A stretch of 64,000 nt of DNA, from the NCBI GenBank assembly GCA_036960605.1, contig JBALXI010000002.1, positions 186,001-250,000 of the forward strand, written 5' to 3'. Below the pieces are notes generated by a model. It searched no databases. It was not told the origin of the DNA and worked only from the letters and a program-made list of their open reading frames with translations. The DNA is from Oleispira sp036960605. GTDB taxonomy: Bacteria; Pseudomonadota; Gammaproteobacteria; Pseudomonadales; Oceanobacteraceae. A program made the translations under genes and the position numbers. Numbering within the stretch: the stretch's first letter is position 1; every line of letters begins with the position of its first letter. This document shows positions 17,699-26,779 of this stretch, piece after piece.

Positions 17699-18056
17699 GG
17701 TTACAAATCCTTTCTAATTACGGTAAGGCTACCACCTGATATCGCAAAGTGTCACTCCAAAATAGGAAAATACGCTATGTTTATGCCGAAGAAGTACAAA
17801 TAATAAGTACAGGGATATGGAAATAGATAATTTAGTGACCCTATGTCTCCTCCCCGTTTTAATGCTGCTGCGCGTTATATTCTATCGAGTAGCTGGCAAG
17901 ATTTTACGCGACAGTGGCATGATGAGAGTGTCCTCCTGTCTGATTATTACTGTACTGAAAAAGTAATTTTCAATTTGATCTAATTGTTTCGTTTCTTATT
18001 GGAAATATACTGCTTTTAGTAAATTTTATATTGCCTGAGAATTAGAGAGGTGTCTT
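17699..18056. other. 358-base region without a confirmed gene
   Basis: Lies between hopJ (minus) and the DksA/TraR-like gene (plus). It must contain the promoter of the min operon near its left end. One small plus-strand ORF, 17843-17983, reads MSPPRFNAAARYILSSSWQD and on for 46 residues in all. It has no ribosome site and I do not recognise it; it may be a gene remnant or chance. The right-hand 100 bases are AT-rich and end in an AGAGAGG ribosome site for the next gene. Confidence 0.4.
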
Positions 18057-18323
18057 ATGGCAGGTGGTTGGTCGAAAGACGGTGCAGTTCAAGATCAAAT
18101 AGATGCGAGCCTAGCAGAGGCCGTTGAGCTCGCACGAAGTAGGTTGCATCAAGGAGATAGTGTCAGCCACTGTGAAGAGTGTGGGGCAAAGATTCCAGAG
18201 GCGCGTCGGAAAGCGATTGTTGGCGTGCATTATTGCATCGCTTGTCAGACCATAATGGATCAGCAGCAGTTATTGATTAGTGGTTATAACCGACGTGGTA
18301 GTAAGGACAGCCAGTTAAGGTAA
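18057..18323 (+). CDS. DksA/TraR C4-type zinc-finger protein (YbiI-like)
   Basis: 88 residues. The four-Cys zinc finger is CEECGAKIPEARRKAIVGVHYCIAC (Cys pairs 25 residues across, about residues 41-65), preceded by an N-terminal MAGGWSKDGAVQDQIDASLAEAVE typical of the short YbiI-type members. It lacks the long coiled coil of DksA that enters the RNA polymerase secondary channel, so a DksA-like effect on ppGpp control is uncertain. Single gene with an AGAGAGG ribosome site. Confidence 0.92.
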   Translation: MAGGWSKDGAVQDQIDASLAEAVELARSRLHQGDSVSHCEECGAKIPEARRKAIVGVHYCIACQTIMDQQQLLISGYNRRGSKDSQLR

Positions 18324-18585
18324 GTCACATATCGACATTGTTAAAATAAAATATCATCGGCGGTGCTCTCGTTGGGCTAGCGTATTGGCAATTCTATCTT
18401 AGGCTAAATGAGAAGAATTAATGAATTCAAATGAAGGATTGTTACCGTACAGTAAAGGATATTTTCAAAACTAAGGGATTATCACTTTTCTGTATCGGTA
18501 TAGAATACACACCATAGAAACGCTGGTTAAGGCGTTAACGTTTTGACCTTATTTAGCTATTAACCTTATTTATCTGGAGAGACAC

Positions 18586-19719
18586 ATGACAGCACAAGTA
18601 ATCAAATCAAAAGCCGCAGTCGCTTGGGCAGTAGGCGAGCCATTAACGATGGAAGTGGTTGATGTAATGCCTCCACAAAAAGGCGAAGTCCGAGTAAAGA
18701 TGATAGCAACAGGGGTTTGTCATACCGATGCTTTTACTCTTTCTGGCGATGATCCAGAAGGCATATTTCCGTGTATTTTAGGCCATGAAGGCGGCGGTAT
18801 TGTAGAGTCAATCGGCGAAGGCGTGACCAGCGTTGTCGTCGGCGATCACGTTATTCCTCTTTATACCCCTGAGTGCGGCGAATGCAAATTCTGCCTGTCG
18901 GGTAAAACCAACTTGTGTCAGAAGATTCGTGAGACTCAAGGTAAAGGTTTAATGCCCGACGGTACGACTCGCTTCTCTAAAGACGGTATCGATATTTTCC
19001 ATTATATGGGCTGTTCGACGTTTTCTGAATATACGGTTCTACCAGAAATTTCTTTAGCGAAAGTCAGAAAAGATGCGCCGCTAGAAGAAGTTTGTCTATT
19101 GGGTTGTGGTGTTACTACAGGCATGGGCGCTGTCATGAATACCGCTAAAGTTGAAGAAGGCGCGGTCGTTGCTATCTTTGGTCTTGGTGGTATTGGTCTG
19201 TCAGCGGTTATTGGCGCAACCATGGCGAAAGCGAGTCGTATCATTGCTATCGACATCAATGAAGGAAAATTCGACCTAGCCCGTAAATTAGGCGCGACGG
19301 ATTGTATTAATCCAAAAGATTATGGCGATAAGCCGATTCAAGATGTGATTGTTGAATTAACCGAGGGTGGTGTTGATTACTCTTTTGAATGTATTGGTAA
19401 TGTTCACCTAATGCGCAGTGCGCTTGAGTGCTGCCATAAAGGCTGGGGCGAATCTATTGTGATTGGTGTTGCCGGCGCCGGCCAAGAGATTTCTACTCGC
19501 CCGTTCCAGTTAGTGACTGGACGAGTCTGGAGAGGTTCTGCTTTTGGTGGTGTTAAAGGCCGTACTGAATTGCCTGAATATGTTAACCGTTACATGGCGG
19601 GTGAGTTTAAGCTGGATGACTTTATTACTCATACAATGGGTCTTGATAAAGTGAACGAAGCCTTCGACTTGATGCATGAAGGTAAGAGTATTCGTACTGT
19701 CATTCATTTTGATAAATAG
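18586..19719 (+). CDS. adhC: S-(hydroxymethyl)glutathione dehydrogenase / class III alcohol dehydrogenase
   Basis: Zinc-dependent medium-chain dehydrogenase that oxidises S-hydroxymethylglutathione (formaldehyde plus GSH) to S-formylglutathione with NAD+. 377 residues. Visible sites: catalytic zinc ligands in ATGVCHTDAFTLSGDDPEG and GHEGGG; the structural zinc cluster CGECKFCLSGKTNLC (about residues 98-112); the Rossmann motif VAIFGLGGIGLSAV; and the class III C-terminus. It is followed 109 bp later by the S-formylglutathione hydrolase gene, completing the pathway. No FrmR-type regulator gene is adjacent. Confidence 0.97.
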   Translation: MTAQVIKSKAAVAWAVGEPLTMEVVDVMPPQKGEVRVKMIATGVCHTDAFTLSGDDPEGIFPCILGHEGGGIVESIGEGVTSVVVGDHVIPLYTPECGECKFCLSGKTNLCQKIRETQGKGLMPDGTTRFSKDGIDIFHYMGCSTFSEYTVLPEISLAKVRKDAPLEEVCLLGCGVTTGMGAVMNTAKVEEGAVVAIFGLGGIGLSAVIGATMAKASRIIAIDINEGKFDLARKLGATDCINPKDYGDKPIQDVIVELTEGGVDYSFECIGNVHLMRSALECCHKGWGESIVIGVAGAGQEISTRPFQLVTGRVWRGSAFGGVKGRTELPEYVNRYMAGEFKLDDFITHTMGLDKVNEAFDLMHEGKSIRTVIHFDK

Positions 19720-19758
19720 CCTTCGATAAATAGTCTTTGGTAAGTAACCTTGAGAGGC

Positions 19759-19799
19759 CGTTCATTAGTAATTAGTTACGACTAATTAACTAATGAGCG
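19759..19799. repeat. AT-rich inverted repeat between adhC and fghA
   Basis: Arms CATTAGTAATTAGT and ACTAATTAACTAATG pair over about 14 bp with a single unpaired base around a TACG loop. The flanking CGTT/AGCG extends the stem by four pairs. There is no following T-run, so it is not a standard terminator. In the intercistronic position it could adjust relative expression or mRNA stability of the two genes, or be a regulator-binding site. Confidence 0.55.
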
Positions 19800-19828
19800 A
19801 CCAATGAACAGATGTAGAGAACCTGATA

Positions 19829-20665
19829 ATGAGCATTGAAAACCTGAGTAGCAATAAAAGTTTTGGTGGCTGGCACAAGCAATATAGCCATACTTCAGCC
19901 GTATTAAACTGCACCATGCGTTTTGCTATTTTCTTACCGCCGTTGGCATCAACGGGTGTGAAAGTTCCAGTGCTTTATTGGTTGTCAGGATTAACCTGCA
20001 GCGATGAAAACTTTATGCAAAAAGCAGGTGCCCAGCGTTTAGCGGCTGAATTGGGTATGGCGATTGTTGCGCCGGATACCAGCCCTCGTGGTGAAGGCGT
20101 AGCCGATGACGAAGGCTATGACCTTGGCCAAGGTGCCGGCTTTTATGTCAATGCGACTCAGGCTCCGTGGAATCGTCATTTTCAAATGTATGATTACGTG
20201 GTGAATGAACTGCCTGACTTAATTGAGTCGATGTTTCCCGTCTCAGATAAACGCGCGATTGCGGGTCATTCGATGGGTGGGCATGGTGCTTTAATGATTG
20301 CCTTAAGAAATCCTGAACGTTATCAGTCGGTTTCTGCCTTTAGTCCTATCAATAATCCCATCAACTGTCCCTGGGGTCAAAAAGCGTTTACGGCGTATTT
20401 GGGTAAAGATACCAGTACGTGGCGTCAGTATGATGCGAGTTTGTTGATGCGAGATGCGACTCAGCACGTTCCTGCGTTGGTTGATCAAGGCGAAGCCGAT
20501 AACTTTTTGGTAGAGCAATTAAAACCAGAAGTATTAGAAGCCGCGGCCGCAGTGAAAAACTATCCGCTAGAGCTGCGCTGTCATGAAGGTTATGACCATA
20601 GCTATTATTTCATCTCTAGTTTTATTGAAGATCATTTAAATTTTCATGCGAGCTTTTTGAAGTAG
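19829..20665 (+). CDS. fghA: S-formylglutathione hydrolase
   Basis: Esterase-D-type alpha/beta hydrolase that splits S-formylglutathione into formate and glutathione, the step after adhC. The 278 residues include the oxyanion region YWLSGLTCSDENFMQKAG, the PDTSPRGEGVADDEGYDLGQGAGFYVNAT block, the nucleophile elbow AGHSMGGHGALM (Ser about residue 149), an Asp in the acid region VDQGEADNFL, and the catalytic His in GYDHSYYFISSFIEDH. Full family length. Probably co-transcribed with adhC. Confidence 0.97.
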   Translation: MSIENLSSNKSFGGWHKQYSHTSAVLNCTMRFAIFLPPLASTGVKVPVLYWLSGLTCSDENFMQKAGAQRLAAELGMAIVAPDTSPRGEGVADDEGYDLGQGAGFYVNATQAPWNRHFQMYDYVVNELPDLIESMFPVSDKRAIAGHSMGGHGALMIALRNPERYQSVSAFSPINNPINCPWGQKAFTAYLGKDTSTWRQYDASLLMRDATQHVPALVDQGEADNFLVEQLKPEVLEAAAAVKNYPLELRCHEGYDHSYYFISSFIEDHLNFHASFLK

Positions 20666-20747
20666 TAGCATTTGAATAAGTAGCCGCTTTATAGTCAAAG
20701 CGTTAGTCTATTCAGAATATGATGTTATCAAAATGTATTCAAAGTAA

Positions 20748-20771
20748 GGCCTCAAATCTGAGGTCTTTTTT
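20748..20771 (+). terminator. Rho-independent terminator downstream of fghA
   Basis: Seven-pair stem GGCCTCA / TGAGGTC (one G-T pair) around a four-base AATC loop, followed directly by six T. It ends the adhC-fghA unit before gshA. Confidence 0.8.
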
Positions 20772-20816
20772 ATAACCATCAATTTTAAAATATTTTCATA
20801 ATTTAGGGAGAGCATT

Positions 20817-22541
20817 GTGTTTAATTCATACCAAACGCTATTACAAAACTTGAGCACTCAAGAGGCACTTCCTTTATTAACGGAGATCCAGAGAGGTATC
20901 GAGAAAGAAGGTTTAAGAATAACGCCGCAAGCGAATATTGCACAAACCAAACACTCTCAATATTTAGGGTCAGCGCTGACGCATCCGAGTATAACCACCG
21001 ATTATTCTGAGGCGTTATTAGAATTTATTACCCCAGTTTCTACGCGTATATCAGACAGTATTGATTACCTCACTAATTTACATATTTACACCTCGCGCAA
21101 TATTGCCGCTGAATATATTTGGCCAGCCAGCATGCCTTGCCGCTTAGAGGGTGAAGAAAGTATTCCTATTGCTCAATATGGCAACTCGAATATCGGTCGC
21201 ATGAAGCATGTTTACCGCCAAGGTCTTGCGGTTCGTTATGGTAAAACAATGCAGTCTATTGCAGGCATTCATTATAATTTTTCGATGCCTGATGAGTTTT
21301 GGCCGTTGTTTTATAAAATCACAGCTCATAAATCAAGTGCTCATGAATCAAGTGCTCATGAATCAAGTGCTCATGAATCAAGTGTTCAGGAATTAAAAGA
21401 TCAGCAAAGAAATTTACAAGATTTTAAATCAGAACGTTATTTAGGCCTTATTCGCAATTTCCAACGTCACTCTTGGTTATTAACCTATCTGTTTGGGGCT
21501 TCTCCTGTATTAGATAGCAGCTTTTTTAATAGCCCGTTTATGAGTGGCCAAAAAGAAAAACTTGAGAAACAAGGTGATACTACCTTAGGTTTGTCTTATG
21601 CCACTTCGTTAAGAATGAGTGATTTAGGCTATCAGAGTAAAGCGCAGGCTTCGCTAGAGATTAATTATAACAACCTAGATGAGTATCTTGATAACCTTCA
21701 GGCAGCGATGCAAACACCCTATGATGATTATGAAAAACTTGGTGTGCGAGTGGGTGGTGAGTATCGCCAGCTAAATACAAATATTCTACAAATTGAGAAT
21801 GAATACTACAGTGGTATTCGCCCTAAACGAGTGCCTGCTTCTGGTGAGACTTCGAGTGAGGCTTTAAGAAGAGAAGGGATTGAATATGTTGAAATACGGA
21901 CTTTGGATATTAACCCCTTTTTATTAGTCGGACTGGATGTAGAACAAATCCGGATGCTGGACTGCTTTTTACTTTATTGTTTATTCTCAGACAGTGATGA
22001 AATTTCTAGCGAAGAAAATCGTGAAATTCAAAGTAATCTACAAAAGGTGATTTTAGACGGGCGTAATCCTGACTTAATGTTACTGCAAGGTGGTCGAGAC
22101 ATTTCATTCGCGAATAAAGCTAAAACGTTATTAAATAAAGTATCGGGCACTGCAGATTTATTAGATAGAGCGCATTCGAATGCGCTATACAGTGCAGCAC
22201 TGACGCAGCAGAAGGTTAAAGTTGAGCATCCAGAAAAGACGCCTTCAGGCATCATAATGGCCGATATTATTAACGGCTGTGAATTTTCAGACTTGATGTT
22301 AAAGCAGGCTAAGCGCCAGCAGCAATATTTTGCTACGCAGCCATTATCCTCTGTCATAGAAAAAGAATTACAGCAACAGGCTTTGACCTCATTACAACAG
22401 CAAAAAGACATTGAAGCTCAAGATGCTAATGCTAACAATACGGATTTTTCAGAGGCTCAATCGTTTGAGGGTTTTTTACGCGCCTCTCAACCACAATACG
22501 AGTCGGGTACTGATCAACAAAAAGTGGTCGGATCGAACTGA
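20817..22541 (+). CDS. gshA: Glutamate-cysteine ligase (gammaproteobacterial type)
   Basis: First enzyme of glutathione synthesis, joining glutamate and cysteine with ATP. The 574-residue protein follows the E. coli-type family (IQRGIEKEGLRI, LTHPSITTDYSEALLEFITP, YGNSNIGRMKHVYRQGLAVRYGKTMQSIAGIHYNFS, YLFGASP, VEIRTLDINPF). It is longer than the ~520-residue norm. Part of the excess is a block of four copies of the pentapeptide AH(K/E)SS at about residues 170-189, between the MPDEFW and YLGLIRNFQ motifs. The GTG start has a GGGAGAG ribosome site. GSH made here is the cofactor for adhC/fghA upstream. Confidence 0.96.
   Translation: MFNSYQTLLQNLSTQEALPLLTEIQRGIEKEGLRITPQANIAQTKHSQYLGSALTHPSITTDYSEALLEFITPVSTRISDSIDYLTNLHIYTSRNIAAEYIWPASMPCRLEGEESIPIAQYGNSNIGRMKHVYRQGLAVRYGKTMQSIAGIHYNFSMPDEFWPLFYKITAHKSSAHESSAHESSAHESSVQELKDQQRNLQDFKSERYLGLIRNFQRHSWLLTYLFGASPVLDSSFFNSPFMSGQKEKLEKQGDTTLGLSYATSLRMSDLGYQSKAQASLEINYNNLDEYLDNLQAAMQTPYDDYEKLGVRVGGEYRQLNTNILQIENEYYSGIRPKRVPASGETSSEALRREGIEYVEIRTLDINPFLLVGLDVEQIRMLDCFLLYCLFSDSDEISSEENREIQSNLQKVILDGRNPDLMLLQGGRDISFANKAKTLLNKVSGTADLLDRAHSNALYSAALTQQKVKVEHPEKTPSGIIMADIINGCEFSDLMLKQAKRQQQYFATQPLSSVIEKELQQQALTSLQQQKDIEAQDANANNTDFSEAQSFEGFLRASQPQYESGTDQQKVVGSN
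21324..21383 (+). repeat. In-frame 15-bp tandem repeat within gshA
   Basis: Four head-to-tail copies of GCTCATGAATCAAGT, the first with one mismatch (A for G), encoding AHKSS and three AHESS units. A diverged fifth copy (GTTCAGGAATT...) follows. As the unit is a multiple of three, copy-number change keeps the reading frame. Confidence 0.9.
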
Positions 22542-22561
22542 GATTATTAGCGAACTCTTCT

Positions 22562-23431
22562 TCAGCCTAGCTCTTCAGCTAAATAATCGAGAAACAAACG
22601 GACCTTGGGTGAAAGGTGTCGGTTGTGTGGGTAAAGTGCCCAGATACCTTCATCTTCTTCGCGATTTTGCTCTAGCAGTGAAATCAATTCTCCACTCTCA
22701 ATAAAAGGCACTACGTAATAATCGGGCAGTTGAACAATGCCGATGCCTTTTAAAGCCGCATCAACCAAACCTCGGCCACTATTACAATTCAGATTGCCTT
22801 TTATACGTACGTTGCGAATCTTTCCCTGCTCTTGGAAGTGCCAGTAATCAAGAGTGCCTTGTAAGCAGTTGTGGCGATCGAGTTCAGAAATCGAATGGGG
22901 TATTCCAAATATTGATAGATAAGAAGGAGAGGCGCAGACATACAGCGTTCGTGACGATAAACGTTTGGCCATCATAGTCGAGTCGTTTAACTTGCCTAAG
23001 CGAATGGCAAGATCATAGCCTTCATCAATTAGATCGACTTTTAGATTCGTTAAATGCAGCTGAACATTGAGATCTGGGTATTTTACGATGAAGTTATTAA
23101 CCAGAGGAGCGATGGATCGTTCGCCATAGGTCACCGGTGCTGTGATTTTTAACTTGCCGCTTGGGGTGCTTTGTAAATTCGTCACCATACGCTCAGCGGC
23201 ATCAAGGCCATCGAGTAATTGCCGACATTGCTGGTAATAGGTATTACCCACTTCTGTGACTGATACTTTTCGAGTTGTGCGGTGGAATAACTTAGTCATT
23301 AGTCTTGTTTCTAACGCACTGACCTGGCGACTCACTTGCGCGGTCGATATTCCTAGCTGCTTAGCGGCGGCGGTGAAACTTTCAGTTTCAGCTACCGCGA
23401 CAAACTCACATACACCTTCCCAGTTGAACAT
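22562..23431 (-). CDS. LysR-family transcriptional regulator
   Basis: About 290 residues. The N-terminal winged helix-turn-helix reads FVAVAETESFTAAAKQLGISTAQVSRQVSALETRLMTKLFHRTTRKVSVTEVG, and a PBP2-like effector domain (about 90-285) follows. It belongs to the large LysR branch with GKLKITAPVTYGERSIAPLVNNFI, typical of regulators of quinone, aldehyde or detoxification genes. The ATG at MFNWEGV is chosen over an upstream TTG because GAGGG lies just before it. It converges with gshA and is divergent from dinB; its targets are not evident. Confidence 0.92.
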   Translation of the reverse strand: MFNWEGVCEFVAVAETESFTAAAKQLGISTAQVSRQVSALETRLMTKLFHRTTRKVSVTEVGNTYYQQCRQLLDGLDAAERMVTNLQSTPSGKLKITAPVTYGERSIAPLVNNFIVKYPDLNVQLHLTNLKVDLIDEGYDLAIRLGKLNDSTMMAKRLSSRTLYVCASPSYLSIFGIPHSISELDRHNCLQGTLDYWHFQEQGKIRNVRIKGNLNCNSGRGLVDAALKGIGIVQLPDYYVVPFIESGELISLLEQNREEDEGIWALYPHNRHLSPKVRLFLDYLAEELG

Positions 23432-23592
23432 TTTACCCTCAATCAAAAAATGGCGGCGATGCGCGTGATGACCATGAGCATCAGTTTAACAGTTCAGCTA
23501 TGAAACTGTACTTTTAGACGCATGCTTTTAGGGCTAGCGACTTTGGATTGGAATTTAGCGATCTAAGATATGGCCTAAATGAATACTTGATA

Positions 23593-23608
23593 CTGTTGTT
23601 ATATCCAG
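23593..23608 (+). promoter_or_regulatory. Candidate LexA (SOS) box upstream of dinB
   Basis: CTGTTGTTATATCCAG has the CTGT-N8-(A/C)CAG layout of the gammaproteobacterial LexA operator, with one mismatch (CCAG for ACAG) and an AT-rich centre. It ends 12 bases before the dinB ATG, where a repressor would block transcription. dinB is a classic LexA target. Confidence 0.6.
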
Positions 23609-23620
23609 TATTATTTATTG

Positions 23621-24664
23621 ATGAGAAAAGTTTTGCATATCGACTGTGATTGCTTCTTTGCCGCCGTTGAAATGAGGGAGAACCCTCAGCTTTGCCATGT
23701 TCCTATTGCTATCGGTGGTCATTCTGACCGACGAGGGGTCATTTCGACCTGTAATTATCCTGCGCGAAAATTTGGTATTCACTCCGCGATGGCGACCGCG
23801 CAAGCGCTGAAAAAATGCCCTGAGCTTATTCTTTTACCCGGCAATATGGCGCTCTACCGCGAAGTCTCGCAGCAGGTCATGGCGGTTATCCAGCGCTATG
23901 GTATTGCTTATGAACAGGTTTCGGTCGATGAAGCGTACCTTGAGCTAGATCCTGATGATTCAGCGATTGAGATTGGCAATAAAATACGGGCTGAGGTTGA
24001 AGCCGAAGTGGGCATTACGGTATCGGTGGGCGCGGCACCGAATAAATTTTTAGCTAAAATCGCCAGCGATTGGAATAAGCCCAATGGTTTGTTTGCGGTA
24101 AAGCCGCATAAGGTGGATGAGTTTGTGCAGCAGTTAGAAGTGCGAAAAATCCCTGGTATCGGTCCTAAGACCGCAGAACGTCTGGCCTCCAAAGGCATCA
24201 CTCTCTGCTCCGATGCACAATCCTATAGCTTGATTGAGCTCGTTCATTTATTTGGTCGCACAGGGGCGTCGTTATTTAAACGCTGTCGTGGACTTGATGA
24301 TAGGACCTTGAGTACCGATAGAGTTCGAAAATCGATCAGTGTTGAGCATACTTTCTCGAAGGATCTGTATTTAGCCGAAGAACTGAATTTAGAAGCAGAA
24401 GCTTTGTGGATTAAATTTTTACAGCGCACTGAAAAAGCCAATATTAATAGCCGTGAACTGGCGCCTTTTGTGAAAGTTAAATTTAGCGACTTCAGCCAAA
24501 CAACGCTCGCGGATCAGCTATTAGAGCCGAGTCTTGATTGTTTTAGGCAATTATTACAGCAAGCGCGTTTACGCCATGATAGTGATGAGATTCAGGGTGT
24601 GCGCTTGATAGGAATTGGAGGTCGCTGCCCTGATGTGAGTGAGCAGCAACTGGTGCTTTTTTAG
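23621..24664 (+). CDS. dinB: DNA polymerase IV (Y family)
   Basis: Error-prone translesion polymerase, 347 residues from the ATG. The catalytic sites are HIDCDCFFAAVEMRENP (first Asp, about residue 7) and the SVDEAYLEL motif (Asp-Glu near residue 101). The fingers motif is NYPARKFGIHSAM, and the helix-hairpin-helix is IPGIGPKTAERLASKGI. The C-terminus, EQQLVLF, fits the QLxLF beta-clamp-binding motif. A candidate LexA box lies just upstream. It converges with the AraC gene, whose stop is 18 bp away. Confidence 0.97.
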   Translation: MRKVLHIDCDCFFAAVEMRENPQLCHVPIAIGGHSDRRGVISTCNYPARKFGIHSAMATAQALKKCPELILLPGNMALYREVSQQVMAVIQRYGIAYEQVSVDEAYLELDPDDSAIEIGNKIRAEVEAEVGITVSVGAAPNKFLAKIASDWNKPNGLFAVKPHKVDEFVQQLEVRKIPGIGPKTAERLASKGITLCSDAQSYSLIELVHLFGRTGASLFKRCRGLDDRTLSTDRVRKSISVEHTFSKDLYLAEELNLEAEALWIKFLQRTEKANINSRELAPFVKVKFSDFSQTTLADQLLEPSLDCFRQLLQQARLRHDSDEIQGVRLIGIGGRCPDVSEQQLVLF

Positions 24665-24681
24665 TTAATCGTTTAGAAATG

Positions 24682-25719
24682 TTATTGGGTTATGTTTCTT
24701 GCTGCACGATAGTAGCTGGGAGGATTACCGGTCCAACGTTTGAAAGCTTTACGGAAATTCGACGGGTCGTTATAGCCAATCAGGGCTGCAATCTCTTCAA
24801 TCGGCAGACTGGAAGTATTTAAGTACTCAATCGCCATCTCTTTACGGACTTCATCCAATATTTTTTGATAAGACGTGCTGACTTCTTGTAGGCTCCGGCT
24901 TAACGTTCGAGTACTGGTAGCCAAATGGCTAGCAACGGTTTCAATGGGTGGGAACTGCCCAGGATTACTTAGCAGAATCCGACGTACTTTCACCACTATC
25001 CCTTCTCTCGGGCCCATACGCGTTAATATATCGGCGCATTGTGACTCTGCCATTTTCGCTGTGGATTCATCTGCCAGCGTCGTCGGTGCATCCATTAGCT
25101 CAGTAGAAATCAGAATTTCAGTTCTAGGTTGATCCCAATTAACCGGGCAGCCCTGAAAGAAATCTTCAAATTTATCGGAAAATTCAGGCTTGGGACGATT
25201 GATGTTAATCGCTTTAGGCATCACATCAAGGCCGGTTAAATAGCGGCCCAAACTGATAAAGTTGGCTAAAAAAATATCGCACAATAAATTGTAGATATTT
25301 TCGATAGGAATGTGAGAGGTTAAACGAATCGAAGTAGTCTCTTCTTGTTCAGTGACTTCGAAGTTAAAAGCGGGGTCAATTAATACGTGGTATTTTAAAC
25401 CCAAATTAAGCGCTTGGCGTACATTGGCGCAGCTTAGAATGGCGTAGCCCAACATGCCGAATTGATTGATATTGATGGCGTTGCCTAATTCAAGGCCGAG
25501 TATTGGCTCATCACAAAGCTTGAGCATGTTATTGGTTAAAATAATAACTTGCTGATACGTCAGTAAAGCCTTGGGATCGGCAAAGGCCGCTGGGTCAATC
25601 GCTGTATTTTCAAGTAGGGAGTCTTGCGAGATGCCTTTTTCTTGCCCTATTTTCACCATGATGGCGGAAATATTGGCAGGTACTAAGGGCTCGTTTAAAC
25701 TCCAGGTTCCTCTAATCAC
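24682..25719 (-). CDS. AraC-family regulator with OruR/ArgR-like ligand domain
   Basis: 345 residues. The N-terminal ligand domain is of the Arabinose_bd type found in many gammaproteobacterial regulators (QDSLLENTAIDPAAF, LGLELGNAININQFGMLGYAILS, about residues 20-210). Two C-terminal helix-turn-helix units follow (VASHLATSTRTLSRSLQEVS and IEEIAALIGYNDPSNFRKAFKRWTGNPPSYYR). The GTG start is preceded by AAAGGA. No adjacent metabolic operon identifies the inducer. Confidence 0.9.
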   Translation of the reverse strand: MIRGTWSLNEPLVPANISAIMVKIGQEKGISQDSLLENTAIDPAAFADPKALLTYQQVIILTNNMLKLCDEPILGLELGNAININQFGMLGYAILSCANVRQALNLGLKYHVLIDPAFNFEVTEQEETTSIRLTSHIPIENIYNLLCDIFLANFISLGRYLTGLDVMPKAININRPKPEFSDKFEDFFQGCPVNWDQPRTEILISTELMDAPTTLADESTAKMAESQCADILTRMGPREGIVVKVRRILLSNPGQFPPIETVASHLATSTRTLSRSLQEVSTSYQKILDEVRKEMAIEYLNTSSLPIEEIAALIGYNDPSNFRKAFKRWTGNPPSYYRAARNITQ

Positions 25720-25844
25720 CTAGGCAATCCTTTTTTTTGTTGTCGCTTTATTTGGAATGGCTTTGATCTGAATATTGACAGAATGACCGATTTTAGAATT
25801 TTACACAAGAAAGTCGTGACAGGATTGTGATAACAAGCGGTGAT

Positions 25845-26717
25845 TTATTGGTTGTGGAAAGGGAAGTGAGAGCGGCTTAAAAAACGTCCCCAATCAATGA
25901 CTTGAGTGGAATTATGATTGCTGAGTAGATTCAGCACAATGTCGTTGAGGCCTGGATCATTCTTCCGGGCAATAAAAAAAACTAAATCAGAACGGCGCCA
26001 TTCAAACTCGGCAATCTCACATTCAAACTTAGCCTGCTTGAGCAATTGAAATAGTTGATAAGCATTCTCTCGCTTCATTAGTAACATCCAAAACCCCGCT
26101 CTTAGACGATCTAACATGCGTCCTTGAATAGACTCCACATGAATAATACAGGCAAGGTTATGATCTCTTTGCTGCTGTTTGCATTGTATTAATAACGCCG
26201 CTAGGTGGCGTGGTTCATCTTCGTTGAGATAATAATAGCGTCCATCTAACTCGCGATAACAGACATGGAAAGGTTGCTTTGCTTCAGGGAAAGCAAGCGT
26301 AATGTTACGATTGAATTCATTATCGGTTTCCTGAGGTATTTGATTGGCTTGTTCAGCACCGTAGCTAAGTAGGTCGGGAAAGTCTTCTTCGCATTGGCTA
26401 ACTTTGACGCCATGGATTGCGCTAATCGAAAGTGATCGCGGGTATTCATTCTCTATGCTGAGTTTTTTTAATAATTCGGCTAATGAGTGCCATTGTTTAC
26501 TACTAGATATTAAGCTGTCTGCGGCGGCTTGATGCACATTAATAAGACTTAACCAGCGATGGCAAAGATAGCTTTTTGGATTGATTTCTTCGATAACCGG
26601 TAATTCTATTTCTTTTACCGCATGGCGAGCATACCAACGTGGAAATAGCCGCTGGGCGATTAAATTGATGAATTGTTCTAGATCAAATCCAGAATCTACA
26701 GTCTTCTCGTTGTCCAC
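25845..26717 (-). CDS. Uncharacterised cytoplasmic protein
   Basis: 290 residues, no signal peptide or membrane helix, and I do not recognise the family with confidence. Visible features are a Trp/Arg-rich N-terminal segment (LIAQRLFPRWYARHAVKEIELP), a central KSYLCHRWLSLINVHQAAADSL, and a beta-rich C-terminal half with HVCYRELDGRYYYLNEDEPRHLAALL and FEWRRSDLVFFIARKNDPGLND. The GTG start has an AGGAAGG ribosome site. It is divergent from the next gene with only about 60 bp between them. Confidence 0.65.
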   Translation of the reverse strand: MDNEKTVDSGFDLEQFINLIAQRLFPRWYARHAVKEIELPVIEEINPKSYLCHRWLSLINVHQAAADSLISSSKQWHSLAELLKKLSIENEYPRSLSISAIHGVKVSQCEEDFPDLLSYGAEQANQIPQETDNEFNRNITLAFPEAKQPFHVCYRELDGRYYYLNEDEPRHLAALLIQCKQQQRDHNLACIIHVESIQGRMLDRLRAGFWMLLMKRENAYQLFQLLKQAKFECEIAEFEWRRSDLVFFIARKNDPGLNDIVLNLLSNHNSTQVIDWGRFLSRSHFPFHNQ

Positions 26718-26779
26718 TTAGCCTTCCTAGGTTTTTTGACTATGATTGTATTAATTAAAGCAGTTAAAGGTGATTGTTG

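Noticed and set aside
17843..17983. 46-codon plus-strand ORF upstream of the DksA/TraR-like gene
   Set aside because: No ribosome site, no recognisable motif and no terminator; mentioned only in the intergenic description.
21324..21383. CRISPR-like direct repeats in gshA
   Set aside because: Units are contiguous without spacers and lie in frame within a coding gene, so this is a coding tandem repeat.
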